Shown here one piece after another: positions 1-6,859 of a DNA stretch of 64,000 nt (the stretch's first letter is position 1; the number at the start of each line of letters is the position of its first letter). Source of the DNA: Clostridia bacterium (GTDB lineage: Bacteria > Bacillota > Clostridia > Oscillospirales > Acutalibacteraceae); contig JAFYGK010000020.1 in assembly GCA_017543285.1 (NCBI GenBank), positions 35,297-99,296 on the forward strand, written 5' to 3'. The notes beneath the pieces are model-generated. The model was not told the DNA's origin and searched no databases. It saw only the letters and a program-made list of their open reading frames with translations. Position numbers and translations under genes: made by a program.

Positions 1-729
1 GACTACCTCAAAAACAGGACGAGAGATATTTTTGTCTCATCCCGTCTTATAATCGGTGAAACCTCCGAAAACCGCAACGAACGCATATCCTTCTTTGCCG
101 ATGTTCTGCCCAAGGGACAGCCGGTCCCGTCCGCCATGCGGACTCAGCCGCTGCCGCCCAAAAAGGAAGCCGTCATCATCCCGTCAGACGTTTCCTACGC
201 GGCGTACGGCGCCAACATCGGACAGTACGGCTGCAAATTCGACGCAAGGCTGAGCGTGGTATCCATCCTCCTGTCCTACGGATACCTGTGGAACGAGATA
301 AGGGTACACGGCGGAGCCTACGGAGCCGGATTCAGAGCCGGACGTAACGGAAACGTCGTATGCCACACCTACCGCGACCCGGATCCGCTCAATTCCGTCG
401 AGGTATGCAAAAACATCGGCGGCTTTATAAGGGAGTTTGTCGGGAGCGACGAGACTATCGACAGGTATATAATCTCCTCTGTGGCAGCCGCCGAGCCTCT
501 GCAAAGCACGGCGCGGCAGGGCTTCGACGCGGATATTTACCGTCTATCCGGCGTGACCTATGAGGACAAACTGCGTGACAGAACGCAGATGCTGCAAATG
601 AAAAAGCAGGAGCTTTTGGAGCTCTGCGAAATGTTCGACAGCATGGCGGAGGGAAACTCGGTGTGCATAGTCGGCAGTCAGGCGGCTCTTTCCAACCTTG
701 ACGACGGCTGGGAAATATACAGACTGTAG
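1..729 (+). CDS. M16C (insulinase/presequence protease family) peptidase, C-terminal part
   Basis: The reading frame is already open at base 1 and stops at 729, so only the last 242 residues are present. The segment with Leu-Trp-Asn-Glu-Ile-Arg followed by GGAYG and then GAGF (residues about 99-112 of the fragment) is the hallmark of the non-catalytic C-terminal half of M16 metallopeptidases, where an Arg/Tyr pair helps hold the substrate. In full-length PreP-like proteins of about 970 residues the zinc site HxxEH lies near the N-terminus, which is outside this window. Role by family: degradation of peptides in a closed chamber. Catalytic residues cannot be checked here, so activity is inferred from the family only. 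The next gene starts 175 bases downstream with its own ribosome site. Confidence 0.8.
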   Translation, partial: DYLKNRTRDIFVSSRLIIGETSENRNERISFFADVLPKGQPVPSAMRTQPLPPKKEAVIIPSDVSYAAYGANIGQYGCKFDARLSVVSILLSYGYLWNEIRVHGGAYGAGFRAGRNGNVVCHTYRDPDPLNSVEVCKNIGGFIREFVGSDETIDRYIISSVAAAEPLQSTARQGFDADIYRLSGVTYEDKLRDRTQMLQMKKQELLELCEMFDSMAEGNSVCIVGSQAALSNLDDGWEIYRL

Positions 730-904
730 TTTTTCCGCTGAAATCAACCGACTAAGGACATGTTCGCCGGGAAACCCGGTCAAAACCGCGAAAAGCCCGG
801 ATGCCCGGCGATCCGTGCGCATCGCGAAGCAAAACGGCCGCCGTCCGAGCCGGACAAAAGCAAAATCCGTAATTCGGACCGCTGTATTATTAAGGGGTGA
901 AAAA

Positions 905-1105
905 ATGAGCAAGGTAAGACTCAATGAAAACGCCGAAATCGTAAAAATGATAAAGGAAGGACTCAGGGAAAAGGGCGGCTACTGTCCGTGCAGGCTGGAA
1001 AAAAAGGAAGAATACAAGTGCATGTGCAAGGAGTTCAGGGAGCAGATAGCCGACCCTGATTTTGAAGGATATTGCCACTGCATGCTCTACTACAAGGAAA
1101 AATAA
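905..1105 (+). CDS. Small ferredoxin-thioredoxin reductase catalytic-chain-like protein
   Basis: The protein has 66 residues and three Cys-x-Cys pairs: CPC at 27-29, CMC at 39-41 and CHC at 57-59. This is the spacing pattern of the ferredoxin-thioredoxin reductase (FTR) catalytic subunit, which holds a 4Fe-4S cluster next to a redox-active disulfide. In classical FTR the middle pair is CPC; here it is CMC. The start is set by AAGGGGTG at 891-898, 6 bases before the ATG, and not by the longer open frame that begins near 698. No thioredoxin or ferredoxin gene adjoins it. A bidirectional terminator follows at once. FTR fold membership is well supported; the partner protein is unknown. Confidence 0.8.
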   Translation: MSKVRLNENAEIVKMIKEGLREKGGYCPCRLEKKEEYKCMCKEFREQIADPDFEGYCHCMLYYKEK

Positions 1106-1112
1106 GACATAC

Positions 1113-1140
1113 AAAAAACGCAGCCGATCGGCTGCGTTTT
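1113..1140. terminator. Bidirectional intrinsic terminator
   Basis: A near-perfect palindrome built on CGCAGCC-GATC-GGCTGCG has A's on its left and T's on its right, so it can end transcription in both directions. It lies between the convergent FTR-like gene (+) and the lipoprotein gene (-). Confidence 0.85.
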
Positions 1141-1151
1141 GCTAATGATCA

Positions 1152-2654
1152 TTACATCTGCTTATCCTCCGAATAGGTGTAGACCAGATGGAACAGCTTT
1201 GTGTTGAGGATCCTTTTTTCCTCGGTGCCGAGCGTTTTGGAAAAGACCCTGCCGTCGTCGTACTCTATCGTCAGCGTGTTTTCGCCGTGATCGGAGATGC
1301 CTTTTTCAAAGGGGATAACGCCGCTGTTGTCGATCGTCAGCGCGAGTCCCGCCATATCTCTTTTAAGCTGTCTGAAATCGTCGCCGGTGATCGGCACTCT
1401 TTCGGCGCTGATAAATCTCATTATGCTGCTGTAATAGACCCTGCCGGTCAGAAGAGCGTCGCTTTCCCGAACTTCGAGCGTATAGGCAAAGCCCTCCTTT
1501 TCGTAGTAATCCTCCACCTCGTTGACAAAGGTCAGCTTTTTCATTCGCGAAAAATCCTCCTGCTCCTGCATGCAGCAAAGCAGCTCCTCGCCTATCGCCT
1601 TTGCAAACACAGCGCAATGGTCGGTCGGCTCGCCCGAATAGAAGAAATATCCGTCGCTCTTTCCTTCGGTGTAGTTTGCCTTTAGCAGAATATCCTCTGC
1701 CGGGTCGATCCTGTATTCGGTAAGCTGCTCGCCGGTCTCCGGATCGAAGGAATGTTTTGAATAATCGAAGCTGTCCTCGGCTTTGCCGGAACCTCTTTTC
1801 AGCTCCATGCCGCAAAGATCGTCCGCGCCGGTCCTTTGAAGCGCGCGGCAGCAGACCGAGTCAAAGCCGTCGCCCGACATTTCAAGCGCGCAGTCCCGCT
1901 GATCGCCGTTGTTTCCGACCGCCGCCGCCCTGATCCTGACGCAGCCGTCGTAATAATCGGATTTTGCCTGAATATATGAAATATCGCTGCGGCCTATGGT
2001 TTTTCCGGGGGCGGAGAATTCGAAATCGCTGATCGGATACAGCATCATAACGCGGTCAAGCTCGCCGTTTTTTATAAAGAACGGCTCGAGATAGCTTCTG
2101 ATCTTGCCGAAGCCCTGCCTCTGGCGTCCTCCAAATCCGCCGTTTTGAGAGCCGGCGATCTTTTCACCGGAGGAATAGGTTATGCTGACAGAATAATCGC
2201 CGTCAATGGGCGGCAGGCCGGCGGTTTCCTCATATATGCCGTTGAGAGCCGCCAGATCGTACTCCCTGATTATTTTTTGCAGTCCGGCGACGTCGTCGTT
2301 TGTCAGCGCAATGCCGCTTTGCGTTTCGTCATCCTTCGCATAATAATCACCGTACAATACAAAACCGTCGCCCGACGGATCTTTCTCAATGCAGTAGGAG
2401 CAGTTATACTGCTTTGAGTTGTAATAATCGTCGTGCAGGAAGGTCAGACGAAAGCTTTGTATATCGTCCGACCGAACCGTTTTGGGAGCGTTGGGGTCGG
2501 TGTTGCTCTTGTGATAGCCGGCGCCGAGGCTTATGTTTCCCGGAATATCTCCCGCGCAGCCGCAGCCGGCAAGAGTTCCGGTCGTAAGCGCGGCGGCAAG
2601 CAGACAGAAAAGCCTGATTGCCCGCCCGAGACCGTTTCTTCTGTATCCCTTCAT
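1152..2654 (-). CDS. Hypothetical lipoprotein
   Basis: The product has 500 residues. The N-terminus has basic residues (KGYRRNGLGR), a hydrophobic stretch and then the lipobox LAGC at about residues 28-31, so it should be cleaved and lipidated at that Cys by Lgt and Lsp and held on the outer face of the membrane. The mature part is rich in charged and aromatic residues and carries no catalytic motif or domain I recognise. The start is preceded by GGAAGGCGG on the minus strand. It is monocistronic: a terminator lies downstream and divergence from the neighbour is not shared. Lipoprotein nature is well supported; function is unknown. Confidence 0.75.
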   Translation of the reverse strand: MKGYRRNGLGRAIRLFCLLAAALTTGTLAGCGCAGDIPGNISLGAGYHKSNTDPNAPKTVRSDDIQSFRLTFLHDDYYNSKQYNCSYCIEKDPSGDGFVLYGDYYAKDDETQSGIALTNDDVAGLQKIIREYDLAALNGIYEETAGLPPIDGDYSVSITYSSGEKIAGSQNGGFGGRQRQGFGKIRSYLEPFFIKNGELDRVMMLYPISDFEFSAPGKTIGRSDISYIQAKSDYYDGCVRIRAAAVGNNGDQRDCALEMSGDGFDSVCCRALQRTGADDLCGMELKRGSGKAEDSFDYSKHSFDPETGEQLTEYRIDPAEDILLKANYTEGKSDGYFFYSGEPTDHCAVFAKAIGEELLCCMQEQEDFSRMKKLTFVNEVEDYYEKEGFAYTLEVRESDALLTGRVYYSSIMRFISAERVPITGDDFRQLKRDMAGLALTIDNSGVIPFEKGISDHGENTLTIEYDDGRVFSKTLGTEEKRILNTKLFHLVYTYSEDKQM

Positions 2655-2754
2655 AGTAGCCGCCTTCCTGTAGTTTGGTAAAAAATGCGGACGTTCGATT
2701 TATTATATCATAAACGGGGCGCGTTATCCAATATTCGCGGATAATGCGCGGGCA

Positions 2755-2783
2755 AAAAGGGCTCTCTGAAAAAACAGAGAGCC
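2755..2783 (-). terminator. Intrinsic terminator of the ATP-grasp gene
   Basis: On the minus strand the stem GGCTCTCTG / CAGAGAGCC with a six-T loop is followed by CCTTTTT. It starts 9 bases after the stop codon of the gene at 2792-3802. Confidence 0.85.
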
Positions 2784-2791
2784 TGAAAAAA

Positions 2792-3802
2792 TCAGATATT
2801 GATAAACATTTTGTATCTGGGCAGCATGCCGATCTTGTCGGGGACATGCGGCGGCATTTGAAGAATATCGTGTCCCGGGTGCTGGTTCCCCTCGACCAGC
2901 AGGGTGCCCGTTTCGGTTACCGCCACGTCCCAACCGACATAGCGAAGCTGCGGAACGACCCTGGCGGCGCTCAGAGCCGTTTCGACCACCTTGTCCCACA
3001 TGGGTATCTGATGGCCGACGATCTTTGTTCCGGTGTAAGGATGGGTGTCGTAGTATTTGCTGTCCTTGTCAAAGGCGACGTTATTGATGACGCCGGTCTC
3101 AAGGTCTATCGGCGCCGCCATGCCGCCGTTATTGATATTGTCCACGACCCTGCCGCCGTTTCCTATGCGGATGAAGGCGTAGAGGATGTGGGGCGTACCG
3201 TCGTCGGATACGATGGTGACGACGCGAAGGGTGTTGACCGACAGGGGATAAAGACGGGAAATTTCGCTGTGCTGTTTGATGTATTCCTCGACGAGCAGGC
3301 TGTTGGTCTGCTTTATGTGGTCATACATCTCCTTCACAGAGGGAAAGTCCTTCTTTTCCAGCTTCATAACGCCGCGTCCGCAGTTTTCGTCAAAGGGTTT
3401 TGCGATAACGACGTCGCGATCAGACATAAACCGCTCGAAATCCTCCAATGAGGCCTTGGCAAGATTAATCTGTCCCCTGCGTATATATTCACCGAAATAT
3501 TCGGAAAACTCCGTCTTGTCCTTCAAAATATGATAATATGCCGGATCGTTGCACTTTTTGATAACGGCGTTGTTGATTCCGCGCGTGATGAAGGTCTTGC
3601 GCTGCTTGCCGTTGAGGTTCCACCATTCGTTGAGGGCGTAATCCTTGTAGCCCGCGCCGTATCGCAGACCGCACCAGACGATGTCGAAAAACAGACCGAC
3701 GCGGTTTTTGCCGCTTCTTTTATGAACCTCTCCGACCGTGTCGAAAAGACCCTTGAAGCTCATTTTTCTTATGCACTTCGCAATGTAACCGAGTTTAGAC
3801 AT
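2792..3802 (-). CDS. Sugar-transfer-associated ATP-grasp domain protein
   Basis: The product has 336 residues. The central and C-terminal parts match the ATP-grasp family linked to polysaccharide synthesis (ATPgrasp_ST): a nucleotide-binding Lys in VVIAKPFDENCGRG (about 131-144), LLVEEYI (about 170), the segment SVNTLRVVTI (about 190-199) and the metal-binding end LLVEGNQHPGHD (about 303-314). Proteins of this family occur in capsule or exopolysaccharide loci and are thought to ligate amino or carboxyl compounds to sugars, but the reaction is not established. No glycosyltransferase lies beside it, so the substrate cannot be inferred. It is a single-gene unit with its own terminator. Confidence 0.75.
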   Translation of the reverse strand: MSKLGYIAKCIRKMSFKGLFDTVGEVHKRSGKNRVGLFFDIVWCGLRYGAGYKDYALNEWWNLNGKQRKTFITRGINNAVIKKCNDPAYYHILKDKTEFSEYFGEYIRRGQINLAKASLEDFERFMSDRDVVIAKPFDENCGRGVMKLEKKDFPSVKEMYDHIKQTNSLLVEEYIKQHSEISRLYPLSVNTLRVVTIVSDDGTPHILYAFIRIGNGGRVVDNINNGGMAAPIDLETGVINNVAFDKDSKYYDTHPYTGTKIVGHQIPMWDKVVETALSAARVVPQLRYVGWDVAVTETGTLLVEGNQHPGHDILQMPPHVPDKIGMLPRYKMFINI

Positions 3803-3900
3803 TTGAACGCTCCTTAAAGCTCGCAGGAATCATTTTTCAACTGCAATAATTATATGGTATATTGGCCTAAAAGTCAATCCAGGGGCAATCCGGGCAAAAA

Positions 3901-3926
3901 GAAAAATCCGTTTGGATAAACGGATT
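3901..3926 (-). terminator. Terminator of the tRNA-Val transcript
   Basis: The stem AATCCGTTT / AAACGGATT with loop GGAT is followed on the minus strand by TTTTTC. It begins 9 bases beyond the 3' end of the tRNA. Confidence 0.8.
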
Positions 3927-3934
3927 GTCAAAAA

Positions 3935-4008
3935 TGGACACAGGGGGACTCGAACCCTCGGCCTCTTGCGTGTGAAGCAAGCGCTCTAACCGGCTGAGCT
4001 ATGCGTCC
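3935..4008 (-). tRNA. tRNA-Val (anticodon CAC)
   Basis: The 74-nt cloverleaf can be drawn in full on the minus strand. The acceptor GGACGCA pairs with TGTGTCC with one G-U pair, the discriminator is A, and the D arm contains AGCTCAGCCGGTTAGAGCG. The anticodon stem is CTTGC/GCAAG around the loop TTCACAC, giving anticodon CAC for codon GUG. The T arm carries GGTTCGAGTCC. CCA is not encoded. It stands alone, not in a tRNA array. Confidence 0.95.
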
Positions 4009-4120
4009 GCATATAAGATCACCATTACATTTTAATACGTCGGCCGCCAAATGTCAAGCGATAATGAAAAACGGACATTGCTCCGGACTCGTCCGCGCAG
4101 AGAAATTCCCCCGTCCTTTC

Positions 4121-4149
4121 TTGACATTTCCGCCGCCGCTTGCTATAAT
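4121..4149 (+). promoter_or_regulatory. Consensus sigma-A promoter of the queuosine-related operon
   Basis: TTGACA at 4121-4126 and TATAAT at 4144-4149 are both perfect consensus hexamers with the ideal 17-bp spacer. Transcription should start near 4156, leaving a structured leader of about 115 nt before the radical SAM gene. Confidence 0.9.
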
Positions 4150-4155
4150 AACACC

Positions 4156-4227
4156 TGCGGCAGTTCGAAACCATCCTGCCGGTCCGGATACCGATAGGTC
4201 TTCCGGCAAAACAAAACTAAGGGAGCG
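4156..4227 (+). promoter_or_regulatory. Candidate preQ1-class riboswitch aptamer
   Basis: The leader folds into a first hairpin with stem CGGCAG/CTGCCG (4158-4163 and 4176-4181) and a 12-nt loop. A second hairpin has CCGG/CCGG arms (4184-4187 and 4203-4206) and an inner ACC-GATA-GGT. An A-rich tail AAAACAAAACTAAGG follows. A hairpin plus an A-rich tail ending in CTAAGG is typical of preQ1-I riboswitches. An extra hairpin before the tail is more like the larger preQ1-III class known from Ruminococcaceae. CTAAGGG (4217-4223) can pair with CCCTTGG in the 5' arm of the terminator that follows, giving an on/off switch. The downstream transporter gene supports the ligand. The class is inferred, not proven. 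Confidence 0.6.
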
Positions 4228-4229
4228 AT

Positions 4230-4358
4230 ATGGCAAAGCTATGCCCTTGGTCTGTGACTGAGGGCTTTTTTGCGCACAAAAATGAAAAGATACAGCATCA
4301 TCACACAAAAAAATCCGCGCGAAATGGTTCTTCTGCGCGGACGCGGCTGCTTTTATGA
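4230..4358 (+). other. Possible leader-peptide ORF overlapping the terminator
   Basis: An ATG at 4230 lies five bases after an excellent ribosome site (AAGGGAG at 4219-4225). It opens a 42-codon frame that runs through the terminator hairpin and into the start of the radical SAM gene in another frame. The peptide (starting MAKLCPWSVTEG) resembles nothing I know. It could be a translated leader whose ribosome disrupts the hairpin, or the ribosome site may only be part of the pseudoknot. Coding is not established. Confidence 0.25.
4243..4271 (+). terminator. Attenuator terminator of the queuosine operon leader
   Basis: The 10-bp stem GCCCTTGGTC / GACTGAGGGC with loop TGT is followed by six T's, just before the first structural gene. 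Its 5' arm can instead pair with CTAAGGG of the aptamer tail. Its 3' arm holds GAGGG, the only ribosome-site-like sequence for the TTG start at 4270, so the hairpin could block both transcription and translation. Confidence 0.8.
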
Positions 4359-4977
4359 AAAATGCAGCTTCTGCGACTATTACATCGACAAAAGCGATAA
4401 CGAGGAGGATAATTTCGCCCTGAACAGCCGGGTGCTGGACAATGTCACCGGACTGTACGGGCAGCTTGAGGTTATCAACAGCGGCTCGGTTTTTGAGCTG
4501 GACAAAAGGACGCTGGAAAAGATAAAAGCCGTCTGCCGCGAAAAGAACATTCACACGATCCACTTTGAAAGCCACTATGCCTACAGGAATAAAATACCGG
4601 CTCTGCGGCGTGACTTTTCCGATTTTGTTATCAAAATGAAGCTGGGGCTTGAAACTTTTGATAACGAATTTCGCGAAAATACCCTCAAAAAGGGTATTGC
4701 CGAAACAAATCCCGAAAGGATCAGCGAGCATTTCGACGAAGCCAACTTCCTTTTCGGCATAAAGGGACAGACCGCCGAATCCATGCGGCGCGATATTGAG
4801 CTCGGATTAAAGCATTTTGAGCGTATCTGCATTAACATAATGTGCGAAAATTCCGCCTCGATAAAGCCGGACGCAGGCGTTATCAGAGCGTTTGCAAGCG
4901 AGCTTTATCCGTTATACAGGGATGACGGCCGCGTGGATATTTTATTCAGCAATACAGATTTCGGAGTGGGTGAATGA
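4270..4977 (+). CDS. Small radical SAM enzyme, candidate queuine lyase (QueL-like)
   Basis: The product has 235 residues. The cluster motif is RGRGCFYEKCSFCDYY (about 24-39): the three cysteines are spaced C-x4-C-x2-C, one residue longer than the usual C-x3-C-x2-C of radical SAM enzymes. KLGLETFD (about 118-125) and LFGIKGQTAES (about 152-162) fit the later strands of the barrel. The gene overlaps or abuts a queuosine-precursor transporter and sits behind a candidate preQ1 riboswitch. In Clostridioides a radical SAM enzyme, queuine lyase QueL, converts salvaged queuine into a preQ1-type precursor, so the same role is proposed by context. The start may be TTG at 4270 (GAGGG 5 bases upstream) or ATG at 4282, which has no ribosome site. 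Confidence 0.7.
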   Translation: MRTKMKRYSIITQKNPREMVLLRGRGCFYEKCSFCDYYIDKSDNEEDNFALNSRVLDNVTGLYGQLEVINSGSVFELDKRTLEKIKAVCREKNIHTIHFESHYAYRNKIPALRRDFSDFVIKMKLGLETFDNEFRENTLKKGIAETNPERISEHFDEANFLFGIKGQTAESMRRDIELGLKHFERICINIMCENSASIKPDAGVIRAFASELYPLYRDDGRVDILFSNTDFGVGE

Positions 4978-4978
4978 T

Positions 4979-5695
4979 ATGATAAACAGTCTTATTTTAC
5001 TGGCTTCTGCATTTTTCATATTCGGGTCGGCGCTGCTGGCCTACAGGCTTTTCGGCAAAACGGGGCTTTACTGTGTTTCGGCGTTATCGACCGTGCTTGC
5101 CAACATCGAGGTGGTAATCCTGATCGAAGCCTTCGGCATGGAGCAGACCCTCGGCAACATCCTGTTTGCCGTGACCTTTTTGATAACGGATATTTTATCC
5201 GAATGCGAGGGCAAGAAGGAGGCCAACAAGGCCGTCTGGACGGGTATTTTCTCGTCGCTGTTCTTCCTTGCGTTATCACAAAGCTGGCTGCTCTACATTC
5301 CCAGCGTCAACGACGTCATGGCTCCGTCCATCCATGCCATATTCTCCAACACGCCGAGAATGATAATATCCTCCCTGGTCGTTTACGCCATCAGTCAGTT
5401 TTTCGACGTGTGGCTCTATCACAAATGGTGGGAATTTACCGAAAAGCGTTTCGGTGACAAACGCCGTTTTCTCTGGCTCAGAAACAACGGCTCCACCCTT
5501 ATCAGCCAGATACTCAATACGTTGCTTTTCACCCTGTTTGCCTTCTGGGGAACATACGACGCCGGCACCATTATCTCCATTTTCCTTTCCAGCTACATCA
5601 TATTTGTATTTACCAGTCTGCTGGACACTCCGTTTGTATACCTCGCGCGGAGAATAAGCGACAAAAGAAAGGCGAAAGCGGCTCAGGCAGCGTGA
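4979..5695 (+). CDS. Queuosine precursor transporter (QPTR, YhhQ/VUT family)
   Basis: The product has 238 residues and about six hydrophobic segments. It matches the COG1738 family of preQ0/preQ1 importers: TFLITDILSE with the family's Asp and Glu (about 63-72), SQFFDVWLYH (about 138-147), and the polar segment LRNNGSTLISQILNT (about 163-177) in the fifth membrane region. The start is ATG 4979, two bases beyond the TGA of the radical SAM gene, with GGAG upstream. An earlier in-frame start lies inside the previous gene and is unlikely. The product should import a 7-deazaguanine precursor across the cytoplasmic membrane for the neighbouring salvage enzyme. The Lys/Arg-rich tail is cytoplasmic. 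Confidence 0.85.
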   Translation: MINSLILLASAFFIFGSALLAYRLFGKTGLYCVSALSTVLANIEVVILIEAFGMEQTLGNILFAVTFLITDILSECEGKKEANKAVWTGIFSSLFFLALSQSWLLYIPSVNDVMAPSIHAIFSNTPRMIISSLVVYAISQFFDVWLYHKWWEFTEKRFGDKRRFLWLRNNGSTLISQILNTLLFTLFAFWGTYDAGTIISIFLSSYIIFVFTSLLDTPFVYLARRISDKRKAKAAQAA

Positions 5696-5803
5696 TCTCA
5701 GGCAAATAACAAGATCAGCGTCATTGTTCCCGCACGAAGACAATAAGCGGCAGACGGCCCGGGAGAAAAGGCGGCCGTCCGAAATGAGAATTATCCCTGA
5801 AAC

Positions 5804-5836
5804 AAAAAAAGACCGCCGAAAAGGCGGTCTGTTTTT
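5804..5836. terminator. Bidirectional intrinsic terminator
   Basis: GACCGCC / GGCGGTC (5811-5829) has seven A's on its left and GTTTTTG on its right. It serves the transporter gene (+) and the convergent zinc-ribbon gene (-). Confidence 0.85.
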
Positions 5837-5839
5837 GCT

Positions 5840-6589
5840 TTATTTGTTTTGCGGGTCTTGATTAACGGGAGCCTTTTTCTGCGGCTTGCTCTGCGGCTGG
5901 CTCTTTATATCTCTTGTTTCCTTGGGATCGTCCAGCTTGAAGGGCTCCTCGTTTGTTATCACCTTTGTCTCGACGTACTTGATGAAAATATCCATGTACA
6001 GCTTGAGCAGAACAAAGTCGTTCATGGGATACGCGCCCTCATAATAGGCGTATTCGCTGGTCAGCGCCCTGACGGCCTCCTCTGATTTGATAATGTCGGA
6101 GGTGCCCAGATATTCTTTGATGGCGGTGAAAACATTCTTGTTCTTCACCGAATCCTTATTGACCTTGAGCATGTTGATGGCGTAATCCTTGACAAGGATG
6201 TCAAGAGCCGCCTTGTAGCCGATAGCGGCAATCTCGGTGTCGCCGTTGCCCTCGCATCTGAGAGCCTGATTGTACATGCTCATAAAGCGCGGAGAAACCC
6301 TGTTGAGATTCTTGTTGAAGTACATATATTCATACTGCGGATAGAGGAAAACAAAACGGCTCTGCCTTGTTTCCCTGTTGAGCAGTACCGCGAAGAAATA
6401 ATAACGTCTGCACGCGGTGCAGCAGCAAACCTGAACCATCAGCTTGTCGCCGTTATCAAAGTCAACAAAGCTGGAGCTGATGGTCTGGCCGTCCATGCCC
6501 AGTCCGCAATGAGGGCAGACCGACGGCTTATCATATTCGCAGTCAAAACCACGCTGAATATCCTTTGCGTTTTTCTTAATAAAGTTCAT
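5840..6589 (-). CDS. Zinc-ribbon protein with DUF4145-like helical domain
   Basis: The product has 249 residues. CPHCG near residue 25 and CCCTACRR near 55-62 form a likely four-Cys zinc ribbon. The helical domain that follows (about 100-200: RCEGNGDTEIAAIGYKAALD, then a pair of helices) resembles DUF4145, often found in proteins of defence or nucleic-acid contexts. The tail (about 215-249) is charged, rich in Gln, Lys and Pro and probably disordered. ATG 6589 is chosen because GGGAGG lies 5 bases upstream; an upstream extension of 28 codons has no ribosome site. It is a single-gene unit; function is unknown. Confidence 0.65.
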   Translation of the reverse strand: MNFIKKNAKDIQRGFDCEYDKPSVCPHCGLGMDGQTISSSFVDFDNGDKLMVQVCCCTACRRYYFFAVLLNRETRQSRFVFLYPQYEYMYFNKNLNRVSPRFMSMYNQALRCEGNGDTEIAAIGYKAALDILVKDYAINMLKVNKDSVKNKNVFTAIKEYLGTSDIIKSEEAVRALTSEYAYYEGAYPMNDFVLLKLYMDIFIKYVETKVITNEEPFKLDDPKETRDIKSQPQSKPQKKAPVNQDPQNK

Positions 6590-6768
6590 ATATCCTCCCT
6601 GTCCCTTCCTTAAAACATGTGTATTGCGTAAGTAAAAGCAGTAGTGAATCAATAAATGTATTATATCATGCAAAAGCGCGTGTTACAAGCGTTATTATTC
6701 AGTGTTTTTTCAAAAAATCGTATTTTTCGGATCGCCGGCCGCATTATCAGTTTGCGTTATCTTTTTTG

Positions 6769-6797
6769 TTGACTTTTTTGGCGGAAAATGTTATAAT
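6769..6797 (+). promoter_or_regulatory. Sigma-A promoter
   Basis: TTGACT at 6769-6774 and TATAAT at 6792-6797 are separated by 17 bp and lie about 60 bp upstream of the start codon of the acidic protein. Confidence 0.85.
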
Positions 6798-6859
6798 TTG
6801 GTCATATTTTAAGGAATATTTACTTGTTATCAATCTGAACCGATATGGAGCTGAAAGCA

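Noticed and set aside
4158..4181. TTCGAAACC-like sequence as a tRNA T arm
   Set aside because: No acceptor, D or anticodon arm can be drawn; it is better explained as the loop of the first leader hairpin.
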